Source of the DNA: an uncultured Pseudomonadota bacterium
Lineage (GTDB): Bacteria > Myxococcota_A > Bradymonadia > Bradymonadales > Bradymonadaceae
Length of the DNA stretch: 64,000 nt
Reading direction: 5' to 3'
NCBI GenBank assembly: GCA_913057905.1
Contig: CAJXPB010000001.1
Coordinates: 1,612,001 to 1,676,000 of the forward strand
Below the pieces are notes generated by a model. It saw only the letters and a list, made by a program, of their open reading frames with translations, did not search any database and was not told the DNA's origin. Positions 51,201 to 58,105 of the stretch are shown one piece after another (position 1 is the first letter of the stretch; each line of letters opens with the position of its first letter). The position numbers were made by a program, and so were the translations under genes.

Positions 51201-51360
51201 GCGCCACGGTAAAGATCCGCACCATCGTCGGCGTGCGATCCGGATACGAGTCGACCGGAATGGTCTGATACGACCAGTAGCCCAGCCCGACGATGCCCGC
51301 CGTGAAGACGAGGACCAGGAGACGATTTTTGAGCGACGTCTGAACGATTTTGTCGAGCAT
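48247..51360 (-). CDS. CusA/CzcA-type heavy-metal RND efflux pump
   Basis: A 1037-residue RND transporter of normal length: 12 helices in two repeats with large periplasmic loops (YGLPQLDRVTSTSVFGLSQVNVYF; MYGLPQLD). TM4 motif GIGIMVDGAVVVLEN contains the acidic proton-relay residue of HME-RND pumps. The Met-rich CusA copper channel is not obvious, so Zn/Co/Cd or Cu is possible. Stop of the fusion protein gene is 6 bases away. No outer-membrane TolC-type partner is in the window. Confidence 0.9.
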   Translation of the reverse strand: MLDKIVQTSLKNRLLVLVFTAGIVGLGYWSYQTIPVDSYPDRTPTMVRIFTVAQGLSPVDVEKQISYPIEISMYGLPQLDRVTSTSVFGLSQVNVYFKDGTDYFFGRRLVMERLSQARQQIPEGVGQPRLGPMSTGLGRIHMYEVVNEGEADHSLTQRRSAQDWIVKPMLRTTPGVTGVLSVGGHIRQYQVHLDHEKMLARDIAIEDVRRALGANNKNVGASYVERAGEEFIVRGYGWVSPGPEGLEDLRSIPVAEHGGTPIRIQDVGEVRFGPAIRRGTLTHDGQETVGGFTLKLIDTNSQEVLDRVEERLGAIRDALPDGMGIETFYSQGDLIEKAIGTIENALLQGAILVLLCLYLFLGNIRSTLVIVAALPFSSLVAFIAMKQLGMSANLMSLGGLAIGIGIMVDGAVVVLENVFRHLEEGPAEDMTAVVYQATREVARPVIFSMTIIVVVFLPLFTLQGVEGKTFRPMASSITFALIGAAIMALTIVPVLCVYLFSKDAGQTEPAFVRWLRARFRPIVSWSVDHPRILFGVASVALVGSLTMVPFLGTEFVPTLREGTLQIRSVLPPGGNLKSSIEYSHRISDLLDEFSEVEGTHARVGRAEVGGGPAPVNVVASIVDLKPLDEWNSGRDYSQLQAAIGQRLDEEIPGMKNNVSQPIQIRTNELLSGVRAELAINIFGEDLDELSRIGQDVAEVARGVDGTVDVRVQQQGGKNQIVIRPKRDKLSRLGVSIEELLDSAATAIGGSKVGHVYEGVKRYSIFTRLKEDQRDHLADLKKMPVLSVDGHMVKLGEVADLEVYRGPKKISRNKASRRLFVQLNVRGRDMGSVVNELQKKIPERVSMPAGYFVEYGGQFKNQRRAMQRLYIVVPVTLVLIFLMLFMAFGSLRHAAMIFMNVPFATIGGIVALWLSGEYLSVPAAVGFIAVFGVAVLNGNVLVDYINQLREKGTDLTEAVTTGAEHRLRPVLMTALTTIGGLSPLLWADDIGSNVQRPLAAVVVGGLVTSTLLTLVVLPAVYRWVEETFGLSFGQVSEP

Positions 51361-51366
51361 GGGTAC

Positions 51367-52509
51367 TTACCTCGAGCGGAAGGCGGTCTTGAGCTCGAAC
51401 GAGCCCTTCGAGACGACGGTTTCGGCGGCCTTGAGCCCGCCGGTGATCTCGACGAGACCGTCGGACTCGACGCCCGTTTGGACCTCCTGCCGCTCGTAGA
51501 CACCTGGGTTGGAGCCGGGCACGAAGACGAATTCCCGTCCGCCGACTCGCTGGACGGCATCGACGGGAACGATGGCTACCGGATCGTCGACCGATTTGGG
51601 CATCAACCGGACCTGCCCGAACATCCCGGGCCTGAGTCGGCCGTCTTCATTCTTGAGCACGACCCGGACCGGCAGGGTCTTGGTCGCCTCCTCCAGACCC
51701 TCGCCGATCCAGTCGACCGTCCCATCCCAGTGGGCCTCGGGGTGTGCCTCGACGGTGACCCGGGCCTCCATGCCCTCTTTCACCTTCCCAGAATCGGATT
51801 CGTAGACGTGGGCCACCACCCAGACCGCGCTGCGGTCCCCGATTCGCACAAGCCGCTGACCGGGGCCGCGCGTCTCGCCGACCGACGCGAGCTGCTCGGT
51901 CACGGTGCCGGAGATACCGGCGCGGACCGGGTAACTGGCGCCGCTGCCCGCCGACACACCCAGACTCTCCAGCCGGGAGCGCGCCGCCTGCAGCCGGGCC
52001 TTCGCCTGGTCGAGGGTCCCCTTCGCCTCGATGAATTCGCGCTCCGAGATGATGACCTTTTCGCGCAGCTCCCGTGAGCGCTCGACGTCATCCTCGGCGA
52101 CTTGAACGGCGACCTTCGCCTCGGTGACCGCCGCGCGGGCATCGCCCAGCTCGGGACTGCGCATCACCGCCACGACCTCGCCGGCCGAGACCCGGTCTCC
52201 CACGGAGACGCGCATCCGGCTGACCTGTCCGGCCACCAGCGGCGAGACGTGGGAACGACGGTCGGGGTTAAAGGTGACCTTGGCCGGAGCCTCGACGGAA
52301 CTCTCCAGCCGGCCGGTCTCTACAGGCACGGTCCGGATCTCCAGACGCTTCTGTGCGCCTTCGCTCAAACGAATCCCGTTGGGGGACTCCTCGGGCGGGG
52401 CCGACTCCGTCTTCTTTTCGGGAGCAGGCGTATCTTCGCCGGAGGATGCATCAGAGGTGTCGCACCCGACGAGGGTGACGACGATCAAACCAATTGTGAT
52501 GAGTCGCAT
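51367..52509 (-). CDS. CusB/CzcB-type periplasmic membrane fusion protein
   Basis: A 380-residue lipoprotein-like adaptor (lipobox VTLVGC, Cys about 15) with lipoyl/barrel hybrid SPLVAGQVSRMRVSVGDRVSAGEVVAVM, alpha-helical hairpin (DARAAVTEAKVAVQVAEDDVERS...), and beta-barrel AVWVVAHVYESDSGKVKEGMEARV typical of CusB/CzcB. An acidic linker (EDTPAPEKKTESAPPEESPN) precedes the core. It bridges the RND pump and the outer membrane. Six bases upstream of the RND gene, same operon. Confidence 0.9.
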   Translation of the reverse strand: MRLITIGLIVVTLVGCDTSDASSGEDTPAPEKKTESAPPEESPNGIRLSEGAQKRLEIRTVPVETGRLESSVEAPAKVTFNPDRRSHVSPLVAGQVSRMRVSVGDRVSAGEVVAVMRSPELGDARAAVTEAKVAVQVAEDDVERSRELREKVIISEREFIEAKGTLDQAKARLQAARSRLESLGVSAGSGASYPVRAGISGTVTEQLASVGETRGPGQRLVRIGDRSAVWVVAHVYESDSGKVKEGMEARVTVEAHPEAHWDGTVDWIGEGLEEATKTLPVRVVLKNEDGRLRPGMFGQVRLMPKSVDDPVAIVPVDAVQRVGGREFVFVPGSNPGVYERQEVQTGVESDGLVEITGGLKAAETVVSKGSFELKTAFRSR

Positions 52510-52564
52510 GCTTCAATCCACAGACATGGAGGCACTGAGTTTGCTCGGATGCAAACTCAGCCCA

Positions 52565-52996
52565 TCAAATCAGCAGGCGCTGATGGTGAAGATAAAGCGG
52601 GGTCTGTGGTGGGTGTCGGCGGGAATCGTGGGTCCGAGCGTCCCCTCGGGAGGGAGCGCGCGGCGGATTGGCGCGCAGTGCAACGCGGACGGCCGGCGAA
52701 ACGGACGGCGTGTCGATCCGCCGGGACTCGGGAACGATCCGTCGCTCGACTCGCGGCGCCTCCTCCAGAAAACAGGTCTGGCACGCCGTCTCGACGCACT
52801 CACAGGTCGGACACGTCTCGGCGTTCGCAGACGACCCGTCGGAGGCCGTCGACATCGCCGCCGTCGCCGCGTCGCAGCATCCGTCAGACGAAACCGCCAC
52901 CGCATCGCCCGGCGCACTCCCAACGAGCCAGATCCCCAGACATAGAAGGGGCAACAGGATCCTTCCCCTCCACATGTTGGTCTGGCCTGAAGTCAT
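52565..52996 (-). CDS. Secreted Cys-rich protein leading the RND operon
   Basis: A ~143-residue protein starting at ATG 52996 with signal peptide ILLPLLCLGIWLVGSAPGDAVA, then a cysteine cluster (SDGCCDAATAAM, ETCPTCECVETACQTCF) and a Pro/Arg-rich C-terminus that looks low in structure. Seven Cys in ~40 residues indicate metal binding or disulfides. It ends 55 bases before the CusB-type gene. An ATG at 52975 is an alternative start. Expected role is periplasmic metal capture; this is inference from context. Confidence 0.5.
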   Translation of the reverse strand: MTSGQTNMWRGRILLPLLCLGIWLVGSAPGDAVAVSSDGCCDAATAAMSTASDGSSANAETCPTCECVETACQTCFLEEAPRVERRIVPESRRIDTPSVSPAVRVALRANPPRAPSRGDARTHDSRRHPPQTPLYLHHQRLLI

Positions 52997-53151
52997 GGCG
53001 TCGCCTGCCGTCGGTTCGTCGCTCAAACGCCCTTTACTCCTACTGAGCCCGCCTTCAGGTGTCAAATCGAGGGGAGTCGAAGCGTTTCCGCAGCCGCGAC
53101 CAGATGGTATACTGCCGAACAAGTCGAGCCCCACAGTGACGAGGCCGCCCC

Positions 53152-53373
53152 ATGGATGACATGACTAAGAAAGCCTGCGAAGAGCGGCTCCGCTGTGCGC
53201 TCGATCTCATGCAGTCAGGGATTGAGATGAAGCGGTCGCAACTTCGCCGACGGCATCCAGATGAATCGGACGAGGAGATCCAAGAGCGACTCAACGACTG
53301 GCTCCTCCACCCAGACCACTCGCCTCACGGCGACGCCGAAGGACGGCCTGTGGACCCGGATACCATTCTGTGA
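53152..53373 (+). CDS. Small acidic/charged helical protein, module 1 partner
   Basis: A 73-residue, helical, charged protein (ACEERLRCALDLMQSGIEMKRSQLRRRHPDESDEEIQERLNDWL) ending DPDTIL. It is followed by a nucleotidyltransferase gene whose GTG overlaps its stop. GAGG lies seven bases before the ATG. Small helical proteins coupled to MNT-type nucleotidyltransferases can be the antitoxin (HEPN-like) or the target; HEPN residues (R-x4-6-H) are not evident (RRRH is present). Function unknown. Confidence 0.6.
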   Translation: MDDMTKKACEERLRCALDLMQSGIEMKRSQLRRRHPDESDEEIQERLNDWLLHPDHSPHGDAEGRPVDPDTIL

Positions 53374-53954
53374 CGACGACTCTTCTCGACAATCTTCAAA
53401 CGGTTGCCAAGCACCTGGGTCAGCTCGGCCACAACTGGGCCCTCATCGGGGGATTGGCAGTCTCGGCCTACGTGGAACCACGATTCACGCGGGACATCGA
53501 CATCGTTGTCTCTGTGGCCGACGACGCAGAAGCTGAAGAATTCGTCCGAACATGGCGTGAGCAGGGATTCCAAATATGTTCGGTCGTCGAGCAGGAAGCC
53601 ACGGAACGCCTCGCGACGATCCGGTCTCGCGGGACCACCGACGATGATCAAGCTATCGTAGACCTGATGTTCGCTTCGTCCGGCCTCGAACCGGAGATCG
53701 CGGCCGAAGCAGAGGTACTCGAACTCGCGCCGGGAGTGGAGGTCCCCGTCGCTCGCCTCGGCCACCTGATTGCGCTGAAAGTCTTGTCACACGATGACGA
53801 GAGCCGTCCGCAAGATGGCATCGATTTGGGAAAGTTGGTTGAGATTGCGGACGAAGACGAACTCAATGCTGCCCGCGAGGCCCTCCGTACGATCGAGGCC
53901 CGAGGGTATGCCCGCGGACGCAACCTGCAGCAACTGCTGCAAGATTACGGGTGA
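53370..53954 (+). CDS. Nucleotidyltransferase-fold (AbiEii/MNT-like) protein, module 1
   Basis: A 194-residue protein: WALIGGLAVSAYVEPRFTRDIDIVVSVADD contains the GG and D-x-D (DID) of the polymerase-beta-type nucleotidyltransferase fold; LDLMFASSG and VARLGHLIALKVLSHDDESRPQDGIDLGKLV complete the AbiEii-like pattern, with a K...D region binding substrate. Starts with GTG overlapping the previous stop. Related toxins (AbiEii, MenT) add nucleotides to tRNA. Role here is inferred from fold and module layout. Confidence 0.8.
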   Translation: MTTTLLDNLQTVAKHLGQLGHNWALIGGLAVSAYVEPRFTRDIDIVVSVADDAEAEEFVRTWREQGFQICSVVEQEATERLATIRSRGTTDDDQAIVDLMFASSGLEPEIAAEAEVLELAPGVEVPVARLGHLIALKVLSHDDESRPQDGIDLGKLVEIADEDELNAAREALRTIEARGYARGRNLQQLLQDYG

Positions 53955-53964
53955 GGTACACGTC

Positions 53965-54156
53965 ATGAGTGATATCTGGCTTAGAAAGTGTTCCTCCCAC
54001 GAAGAAGCCGAAGAGGCCGACCGGGAGTTCTGGGCTCAAATGACCGGTGATGAACGGGTGGCGGTCGTCGAAGACATGCGCCTGAACGAAAAGGTGAGCG
54101 GAGATGAAGATCTCGGAAGACTTCGAAGAGTTGTTCGAATATTTCAACGATCGTGA
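53965..54156 (+). CDS. Small protein, module 2 partner
   Basis: A 63-residue protein, MSDIWLRKCSSHEEAEEADREFW ... DERVAVVEDMRLNEKVSG ... RLRRVVRIFQ, of the type commonly seen immediately before nucleotidyltransferase genes (FxSxEEAxxxdrexwxxmtxxErv...LrRVxrv). GAGG lies about 10 bases upstream. Overlaps the next gene by 53 bases. Probably the partner or antitoxin of the following NTase; not characterised. Confidence 0.6.
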   Translation: MSDIWLRKCSSHEEAEEADREFWAQMTGDERVAVVEDMRLNEKVSGDEDLGRLRRVVRIFQRS

Positions 54157-54550
54157 GGTCCGCTACCTGATCGTCGGTGCCCATGCCGTCGCGTTTCATG
54201 CCAAACCCAGATACACGAAGGGCCTCGATGTCTTCGTGGATCCGACCCAAGACAATGGTGGAAAGATCATCGAGGCACTTGAGGACTTTGGGTTCCGAGG
54301 CCTCGACCTAAGCGCCGACGATTTCTCGACCCCGGGCAACGTCATTCAACTGGGTATACCGCCCCACCGAATCGATTTCGTAACCAGCATCGAAGCAGTT
54401 GATTTTAGATCGGCATGGAACTCGCGAGTGGAAGGGTCTTATGGCTCCATCCCCGTCTGGTACATCGGTCGCGACGCCCTAATACGAAACAAGAAGGCTC
54501 TTGGACGCGACCAAGACAAGATGGACGTCTCATGGCTGGAGTCGACCTGA
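54104..54550 (+). CDS. Nucleotidyltransferase-fold protein, module 2, DxD altered
   Basis: A 148-residue protein of the same fold: VRYLIVGAHAVAFHAKPRYTKGLDVFVDPTQDN, VIQLGIPPHRIDFVTSIEAVDF and YIGRDALIRNKKALGRDQDKMDVSWL. The usual DLDVF becomes GLDVF, so the first metal-binding Asp is missing, which may reduce or abolish catalysis. Its ATG has GCGGAG just upstream and is inside the preceding gene. Second of two adjacent but non-identical modules of small protein plus NTase. Confidence 0.7.
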   Translation: MKISEDFEELFEYFNDREVRYLIVGAHAVAFHAKPRYTKGLDVFVDPTQDNGGKIIEALEDFGFRGLDLSADDFSTPGNVIQLGIPPHRIDFVTSIEAVDFRSAWNSRVEGSYGSIPVWYIGRDALIRNKKALGRDQDKMDVSWLEST

Positions 54551-55129
54551 TCAGTCTGCCGCCCGGCGTACGTCGACATCCCCCATTGACGCCGAACGGA
54601 CGCGGAAGATGTCGAGGTGGTCGCATTCGCTCTCATAGAGAAGCCTCGCATATGACTTCCGGCGTCGCTTCCAGGTCTGGGCGGCCCACAGGATGATCGA
54701 ATCGCGGCTCAGAAACGCCCGCCGAAAGCTGGTCTGATTTCCGCTCCACAGGGTACGCCCAGTCAGGATACGCCCCAACGTTCGCTTGATGACCCGGGCC
54801 ATCACCACGTGAAAAGGCAGGTCGAGCCAGACGATGGCGTCGGCCCTGGGCCAGACGATGTCCCGGGCGGCAGAGTAGTTCCCGTCGACCACCCAGCGCC
54901 CCTCCCGGGTCTCCCGATCCACTAGAACACGAAATTCCTTCGGCGGCCGCTCTGTCCAGTCCTCCAGCCAATGCAAAGCATCGAGTTCGATGTGTTCCAG
55001 ACCGAATTCGGCGGCGAGGTTGGCAGACACCGTCGTCTTGCCCGAGCCAGAGGTCCCCACCACGACGTAGCGGTCGTGGGGTTGACCCTGCCTATCGGTG
55101 AAATTGGATACGTTGATGCGGACTCCCAA
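54551..55129 (-). CDS. P-loop nucleotide kinase (topology-modulation/FlaR-like)
   Basis: A 192-residue P-loop protein: YVVVGTSGSGKTTVSANLAAEFG (Walker A), ELDALHWLEDWT, WVVDGNYSAARDIVWPRADAIVWLDLPFHVVMARVIKRTLGR. The ELD..hW and GNY...R...W.radt.vwLD-P pattern is typical of the adenylate-kinase-like 'DNA topology modulation protein' group, whose substrate is unknown. Function in nucleotide phosphorylation is inferred. Convergent with the preceding NTase gene (adjacent stops), on the minus strand. Confidence 0.8.
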   Translation of the reverse strand: MGVRINVSNFTDRQGQPHDRYVVVGTSGSGKTTVSANLAAEFGLEHIELDALHWLEDWTERPPKEFRVLVDRETREGRWVVDGNYSAARDIVWPRADAIVWLDLPFHVVMARVIKRTLGRILTGRTLWSGNQTSFRRAFLSRDSIILWAAQTWKRRRKSYARLLYESECDHLDIFRVRSASMGDVDVRRAAD

Positions 55130-55147
55130 CCTTTGGTGCTTCAGCGG

Positions 55148-55588
55148 TCAAACTGCGTCGATCGTGCGCCGGAGGACCGGTCGTTTCGCCGGGACCAGAA
55201 GTTCAAGGGAGGCCTCCAAGGTCACCCAACGAAATGCGTCGAATTCCGGGTTGCGCTCATGATCCAAGTCGAACTGCGACTCGGAACCCAGGAAGTCGAG
55301 TACAAACAACGTTTGGCGTTGGCCGACGTACTCGCCCTTCGGTTCTGAGAACGGGTAGCAGACCGGAGGCCCACGGTCGACGAGGCGGCACAGCTCTCGG
55401 GGGTTCTCCAGCCCCAGCTCCTCCGAGATTTCGCGCCACATCGCTTGCTCGACAGACTCCTCGCAATGCACGCCTCCCTGGGGGAATTGCCAAGGATAGT
55501 CGCCTCCGTTCACCTTGTGACACATAAGGATCTGCCCGTCGTTTCGGCGCAGGATGGCCCCCGCATTGGATCTGTACTTGTCTGCCAT
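55148..55588 (-). CDS. RppH-like NUDIX hydrolase
   Basis: A 146-residue NUDIX protein starting MADKYRSNAG at ATG 55588. YPWQFPQGGVHCEESVEQAMWREISEELGL matches the RppH/diadenosine-polyphosphate hydrolase pattern WQFPQGGI...E..REL.EELGL. RppH removes the 5' pyrophosphate from mRNA to trigger decay. The start at 55588 has GAGGCACGAGACC upstream; the frame open to 55630 lacks a site. It lies next to the third Uma2 copy on the same strand. Confidence 0.85.
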   Translation of the reverse strand: MADKYRSNAGAILRRNDGQILMCHKVNGGDYPWQFPQGGVHCEESVEQAMWREISEELGLENPRELCRLVDRGPPVCYPFSEPKGEYVGQRQTLFVLDFLGSESQFDLDHERNPEFDAFRWVTLEASLELLVPAKRPVLRRTIDAV

Positions 55589-55626
55589 GGGGTCTCGTGC
55601 CTCAGACGGCATCTCGCCTGGATGCG

Positions 55627-56229
55627 TCATGTCTGTTTGCCGGCATCCGTGTCGGGTTCCTCAAACCAAACGTCCCCAAGGTCGATTTCGAGTTGATCGA
55701 AGAGACCGACGGTAAGCTGTTCGTCGGCGCCGGCATCTGCATCCAACATGTACTGGCCCTGATCGTCGAGTCTGAAGACCTCGGCGAGTTGCTCTTGAGG
55801 TTCGACTAGAATCAGCCAGGGAACCCCCGAATCGGCATATAGACGACGTTTTTCGATACGATCGCGACGCTCGGTACCCGGCGAGATGATCTCTATGACG
55901 AGGTCCGGAGCGCCAGTTAATCCATGGCCATCGTACAGGCCGTCAAATCGGTCGGCAGCGACGTAGACAAAGTCGGGCTGGACGACCGTCTGTTCAGAAA
56001 GGACGACGTCGAAGGGGGCCAGAAAACACTCACCGAGACCACGTTCACGAATGAAGTTCGCAAACTGGCGCCCCAGATCCATGGCGGCCCGTTGATGGAA
56101 AGTATTCGGCGCCGGAGTCATGCGCAGGTCCCCCTCGATCAGTTCACGATGTTCATCGTCCTCGATCGCCATGTAATCGGCGACCGTCCACTCGCGTTGG
56201 TTTGTCCTGTCGACAGGATCGGTGGCCAT
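55627..56229 (-). CDS. Uma2-family (DUF820) nuclease-like protein, copy 3
   Basis: A 200-residue paralogue of the pair at 36.7-38 kb, with MATDPVDRTNQREWTVADYMAIEDDEHRELIEGDLRM at the N-terminus and the same PD-(D/E)XK residues (ELIEGDL, QPDFVYV, PDLVIEIISP, EKRRLYADSG). About 65% identical, so an older split than copies 1/2. Leader motif at 56260-56281, 31 bases before the ATG, is again conserved. Not adjacent to the other two copies (18 kb away). Confidence 0.85.
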   Translation of the reverse strand: MATDPVDRTNQREWTVADYMAIEDDEHRELIEGDLRMTPAPNTFHQRAAMDLGRQFANFIRERGLGECFLAPFDVVLSEQTVVQPDFVYVAADRFDGLYDGHGLTGAPDLVIEIISPGTERRDRIEKRRLYADSGVPWLILVEPQEQLAEVFRLDDQGQYMLDADAGADEQLTVGLFDQLEIDLGDVWFEEPDTDAGKQT

Positions 56230-56531
56230 GGCTGAGCCTTTGTACCGGTGCGTAGAGAAGTCTCCCCTAAGGTAACAATCGGCCTGCGCGCCAGCAATCC
56301 CGGCTGGACTGTCTTCTACTCCACCTTTCGTGCAGGATCTACGAGTCGTTTCGTGCATCGACTGCACGAAACCCGCTACCATACGTTTTGGACACATTCT
56401 AGCATACGAATTGGACAGAGTGGACGGCCCGAAACCCTCGAGTCGCCTCCAACCCCTCGCCTGTTGACGGGATGAGCATGGGGGGAGGGAGTAGACGTTG
56501 TTCATACACCGCAACAATCGAGGAACGCACC
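56230..56531. promoter_or_regulatory. Repeat-rich intergenic region between Uma2-3 and the MerR operon
   Basis: This 302-bp gap has no gene. It holds leader motif C (56260-56281), a perfect inverted repeat GTTTCGTGCA-N5-TGCACGAAAC (56348-56372) with another half copy at about 56325-56333 (TTTCGTGCA), and a direct repeat CATACGWWTTGGACA at 56380-56394 and 56403-56417. It should contain the promoter for the plus-strand CC-protein/MerR operon. The inverted repeat has no T-run, so it is not a clear terminator. Confidence 0.5.
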
Positions 56532-56870
56532 ATGAGTACGCAGAACGATGAATCGCTCGCCTGCCGACTCTCCGAAGCGCAGAAAGAAGCGCGCCGACCG
56601 GATGTCGAAGCCCTGTTTCGAGACGGAATGGACCGTTATCATGAGACCGAACAGGGGTATCTGTTTGAGTTCCGCGACGACGACGAGGTGCTGGCACGGC
56701 TGTTCCAGTTCGTGAAGGCCGAGCACGCCTGCTGCCCCTTCTTTCAGTTCGACGTCACGGTTCACCCCCACGACGGTCCCGTCGAGATGGAGATTGGCGG
56801 CTCGGATCGAGTGAAGTCCTTCATCACCGACGAGATGATTCCGGAAGTCGAAGCTGCTCGCGAAAGCTGA
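56532..56870 (+). CDS. Small Cys-containing protein of unknown function, MerR partner
   Basis: A 112-residue protein. Cys11 (LACRLSEAQ) and the block VKAEHACCPFFQFDVTVHPHDGPVEMEIGG, with a conserved E-x2-CC-x-F pattern, are shared by a family found beside metal regulators; I know no assigned function. The two vicinal cysteines suggest a soft-metal ligand. Start at ATG 56532, followed by the MerR gene after 25 bases on the same strand, so it is likely the MerR protein's regulated partner. Confidence 0.65.
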   Translation: MSTQNDESLACRLSEAQKEARRPDVEALFRDGMDRYHETEQGYLFEFRDDDEVLARLFQFVKAEHACCPFFQFDVTVHPHDGPVEMEIGGSDRVKSFITDEMIPEVEAARES

Positions 56871-56895
56871 GGCCAAGACCGGCCGGGAGACAACG

Positions 56896-57303
56896 ATGCA
56901 AGACGACACGCTTCGAATTGGCGAAGTCGCCGACCAAAGCGGGGTCTCCAGGGACACGCTCCGCTACTGGGAACAGGAGGGCGTGATCCCCGAGCCGCCG
57001 CGCGAGGATTCCTCCGGATACCGGATGTATCCGGAGGGCCTCGTGCGGCGGATTCATGCGGTCCAACGCGCCAAGGAACTCGGGCTGAAACTGGAGGACA
57101 TCCGTAAGCTCTTCGAGCGCCGGGACCGCGGCGAGACCTGCGATGAGCTCGGCCGAATCACCGAAGAGCGGATCGCAGCGCTCCGGAGGGAAAAGGAGCG
57201 CCTGCAGCGCAAGATCGAAGGCCTGCAATCCCTGGGCGAGGTCTGTCCAGGCGAGCTACCCGCCACGGAATGTCCCGTCGTCGACATGCTTGCCGAGAGT
57301 TGA
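56896..57303 (+). CDS. MerR-family regulator with the Hg(II)-binding Cys triad
   Basis: A 135-residue MerR protein: LRIGEVADQSGVSRDTLRYWEQEGVIPEP (HTH) and a long dimerisation helix. Cysteines fall at 82, 117 and 126 exactly, the same numbers as the three Hg(II) ligands of Tn501 MerR (C82, C117, C126), with 35 and 9 residue gaps. The usual partners (merT, merP, merA) are absent; a CC-motif protein precedes it. It converges on yceI. Mercury or another thiophilic-metal response is inferred from the triad. Confidence 0.9.
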   Translation: MQDDTLRIGEVADQSGVSRDTLRYWEQEGVIPEPPREDSSGYRMYPEGLVRRIHAVQRAKELGLKLEDIRKLFERRDRGETCDELGRITEERIAALRREKERLQRKIEGLQSLGEVCPGELPATECPVVDMLAES

Positions 57304-57305
57304 GC

Positions 57306-57839
57306 TCAGCTTTCCTCTTTTTGCTGAGTAACCTCGGCGTCGATCTCGAGTGAGACTTCTTTGCCGACGAGGACGCCACCGGTCTCGAGCGCCTGATTCC
57401 AGGTCAGCCCGAAGTCACCGCGATCGATTTCACCCTCGAGGCTGTAGCCGACGACGCGGCCGCCCCAGGGGTCCTCGGCCGGGCCCTGCTGAGTGCCCGT
57501 CAGCGTCACGGTGCGGGTCTCATCGCGGATCGTGAGATCGCCGGTGACCTCGAATTCGCCGTTTCCGTTCGAGCTAATCTCTTTGCTCTCGAATTCGATG
57601 GTCGGATAGTCGTCGACCTTGAAGAAGTCCTCAGAGCGAAGGTGTTCATCCCGTTCGTCGTCGCCGGTGTCGATGCTTCTCGTATCGATGACGGCCCGAA
57701 CGTGAGAGTCCTCGAGGTTGTTGGGATCGAGATCGACCTCCGCCTCGAAGTCCTGGAACTCCCCCGAGACCCGGGAGACCATCATGTGGCGAACCGAAAA
57801 ACCGACGGACGAATGAGACGTATCGACGCTCCAACTCAT
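57306..57839 (-). CDS. YceI-family lipocalin-like polyisoprenoid-binding protein
   Basis: A 177-residue YceI-like protein: MSWSVDTSHSSVGFSVRHMMVSRVSGEFQDFEAEVDLDPNN, then SVIDTRSIDTGDDERDEHLRSEDFFKVDDYPTIEFESK and the C-terminal sheet (GYSLEGEIDRGDFGL). Family members have a lipocalin-like barrel that binds amphiphilic isoprenoids. No signal peptide remains when starting at ATG 57839, where GAGG lies 10 bases upstream; a longer frame upstream (to 57917) has no site. Cytoplasmic variant. Confidence 0.85.
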   Translation of the reverse strand: MSWSVDTSHSSVGFSVRHMMVSRVSGEFQDFEAEVDLDPNNLEDSHVRAVIDTRSIDTGDDERDEHLRSEDFFKVDDYPTIEFESKEISSNGNGEFEVTGDLTIRDETRTVTLTGTQQGPAEDPWGGRVVGYSLEGEIDRGDFGLTWNQALETGGVLVGKEVSLEIDAEVTQQKEES

Positions 57840-58026
57840 GGGTGTACCTCTTCGTTGACCAAGAGAAACGAATGAAACGCTTCGACCGGGAAGCCTCCCT
57901 CCCCGGCGTAAAAGCAAGTTTAATCGCCAGGCTACACCCGATTAGACCCGTCGATCCGAACGGGTTGTTTCTCTTTGTCAACAGTCATCAGCCCACCCGA
58001 TGTGTGAGCGGTGGGCGAGGAATGTA

Positions 58027-58051
58027 CAATCTATTAAATTTGTATAGACTG
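58027..58051. promoter_or_regulatory. Operator candidate before the Phd-like gene
   Basis: Inverted repeat CAATCTAT-N9-ATAGACTG with one mismatch in an AT-rich stretch, 55 bases before the start of the antitoxin gene at 58106. Suits autoregulation by a Phd/YefM protein. A frame starting at 58023 is rejected for this reason. Confidence 0.35.
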
Positions 58052-58105
58052 TGTAATCTGGAACCGCTCGGAGAAGTCCGCATCAACGAGACCGCCAGAG
58101 AGGGC

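Noticed and set aside
56348..56372. Perfect inverted repeat as a terminator
   Set aside because: The stem is not followed by a T-run on either strand; it is better kept as a possible operator.
55627..56697. Long form (356 codons) of Uma2 copy 3
   Set aside because: The upstream part is Arg/Ser-rich non-coding sequence; the paralogues start at the equivalent of ATG 56229.
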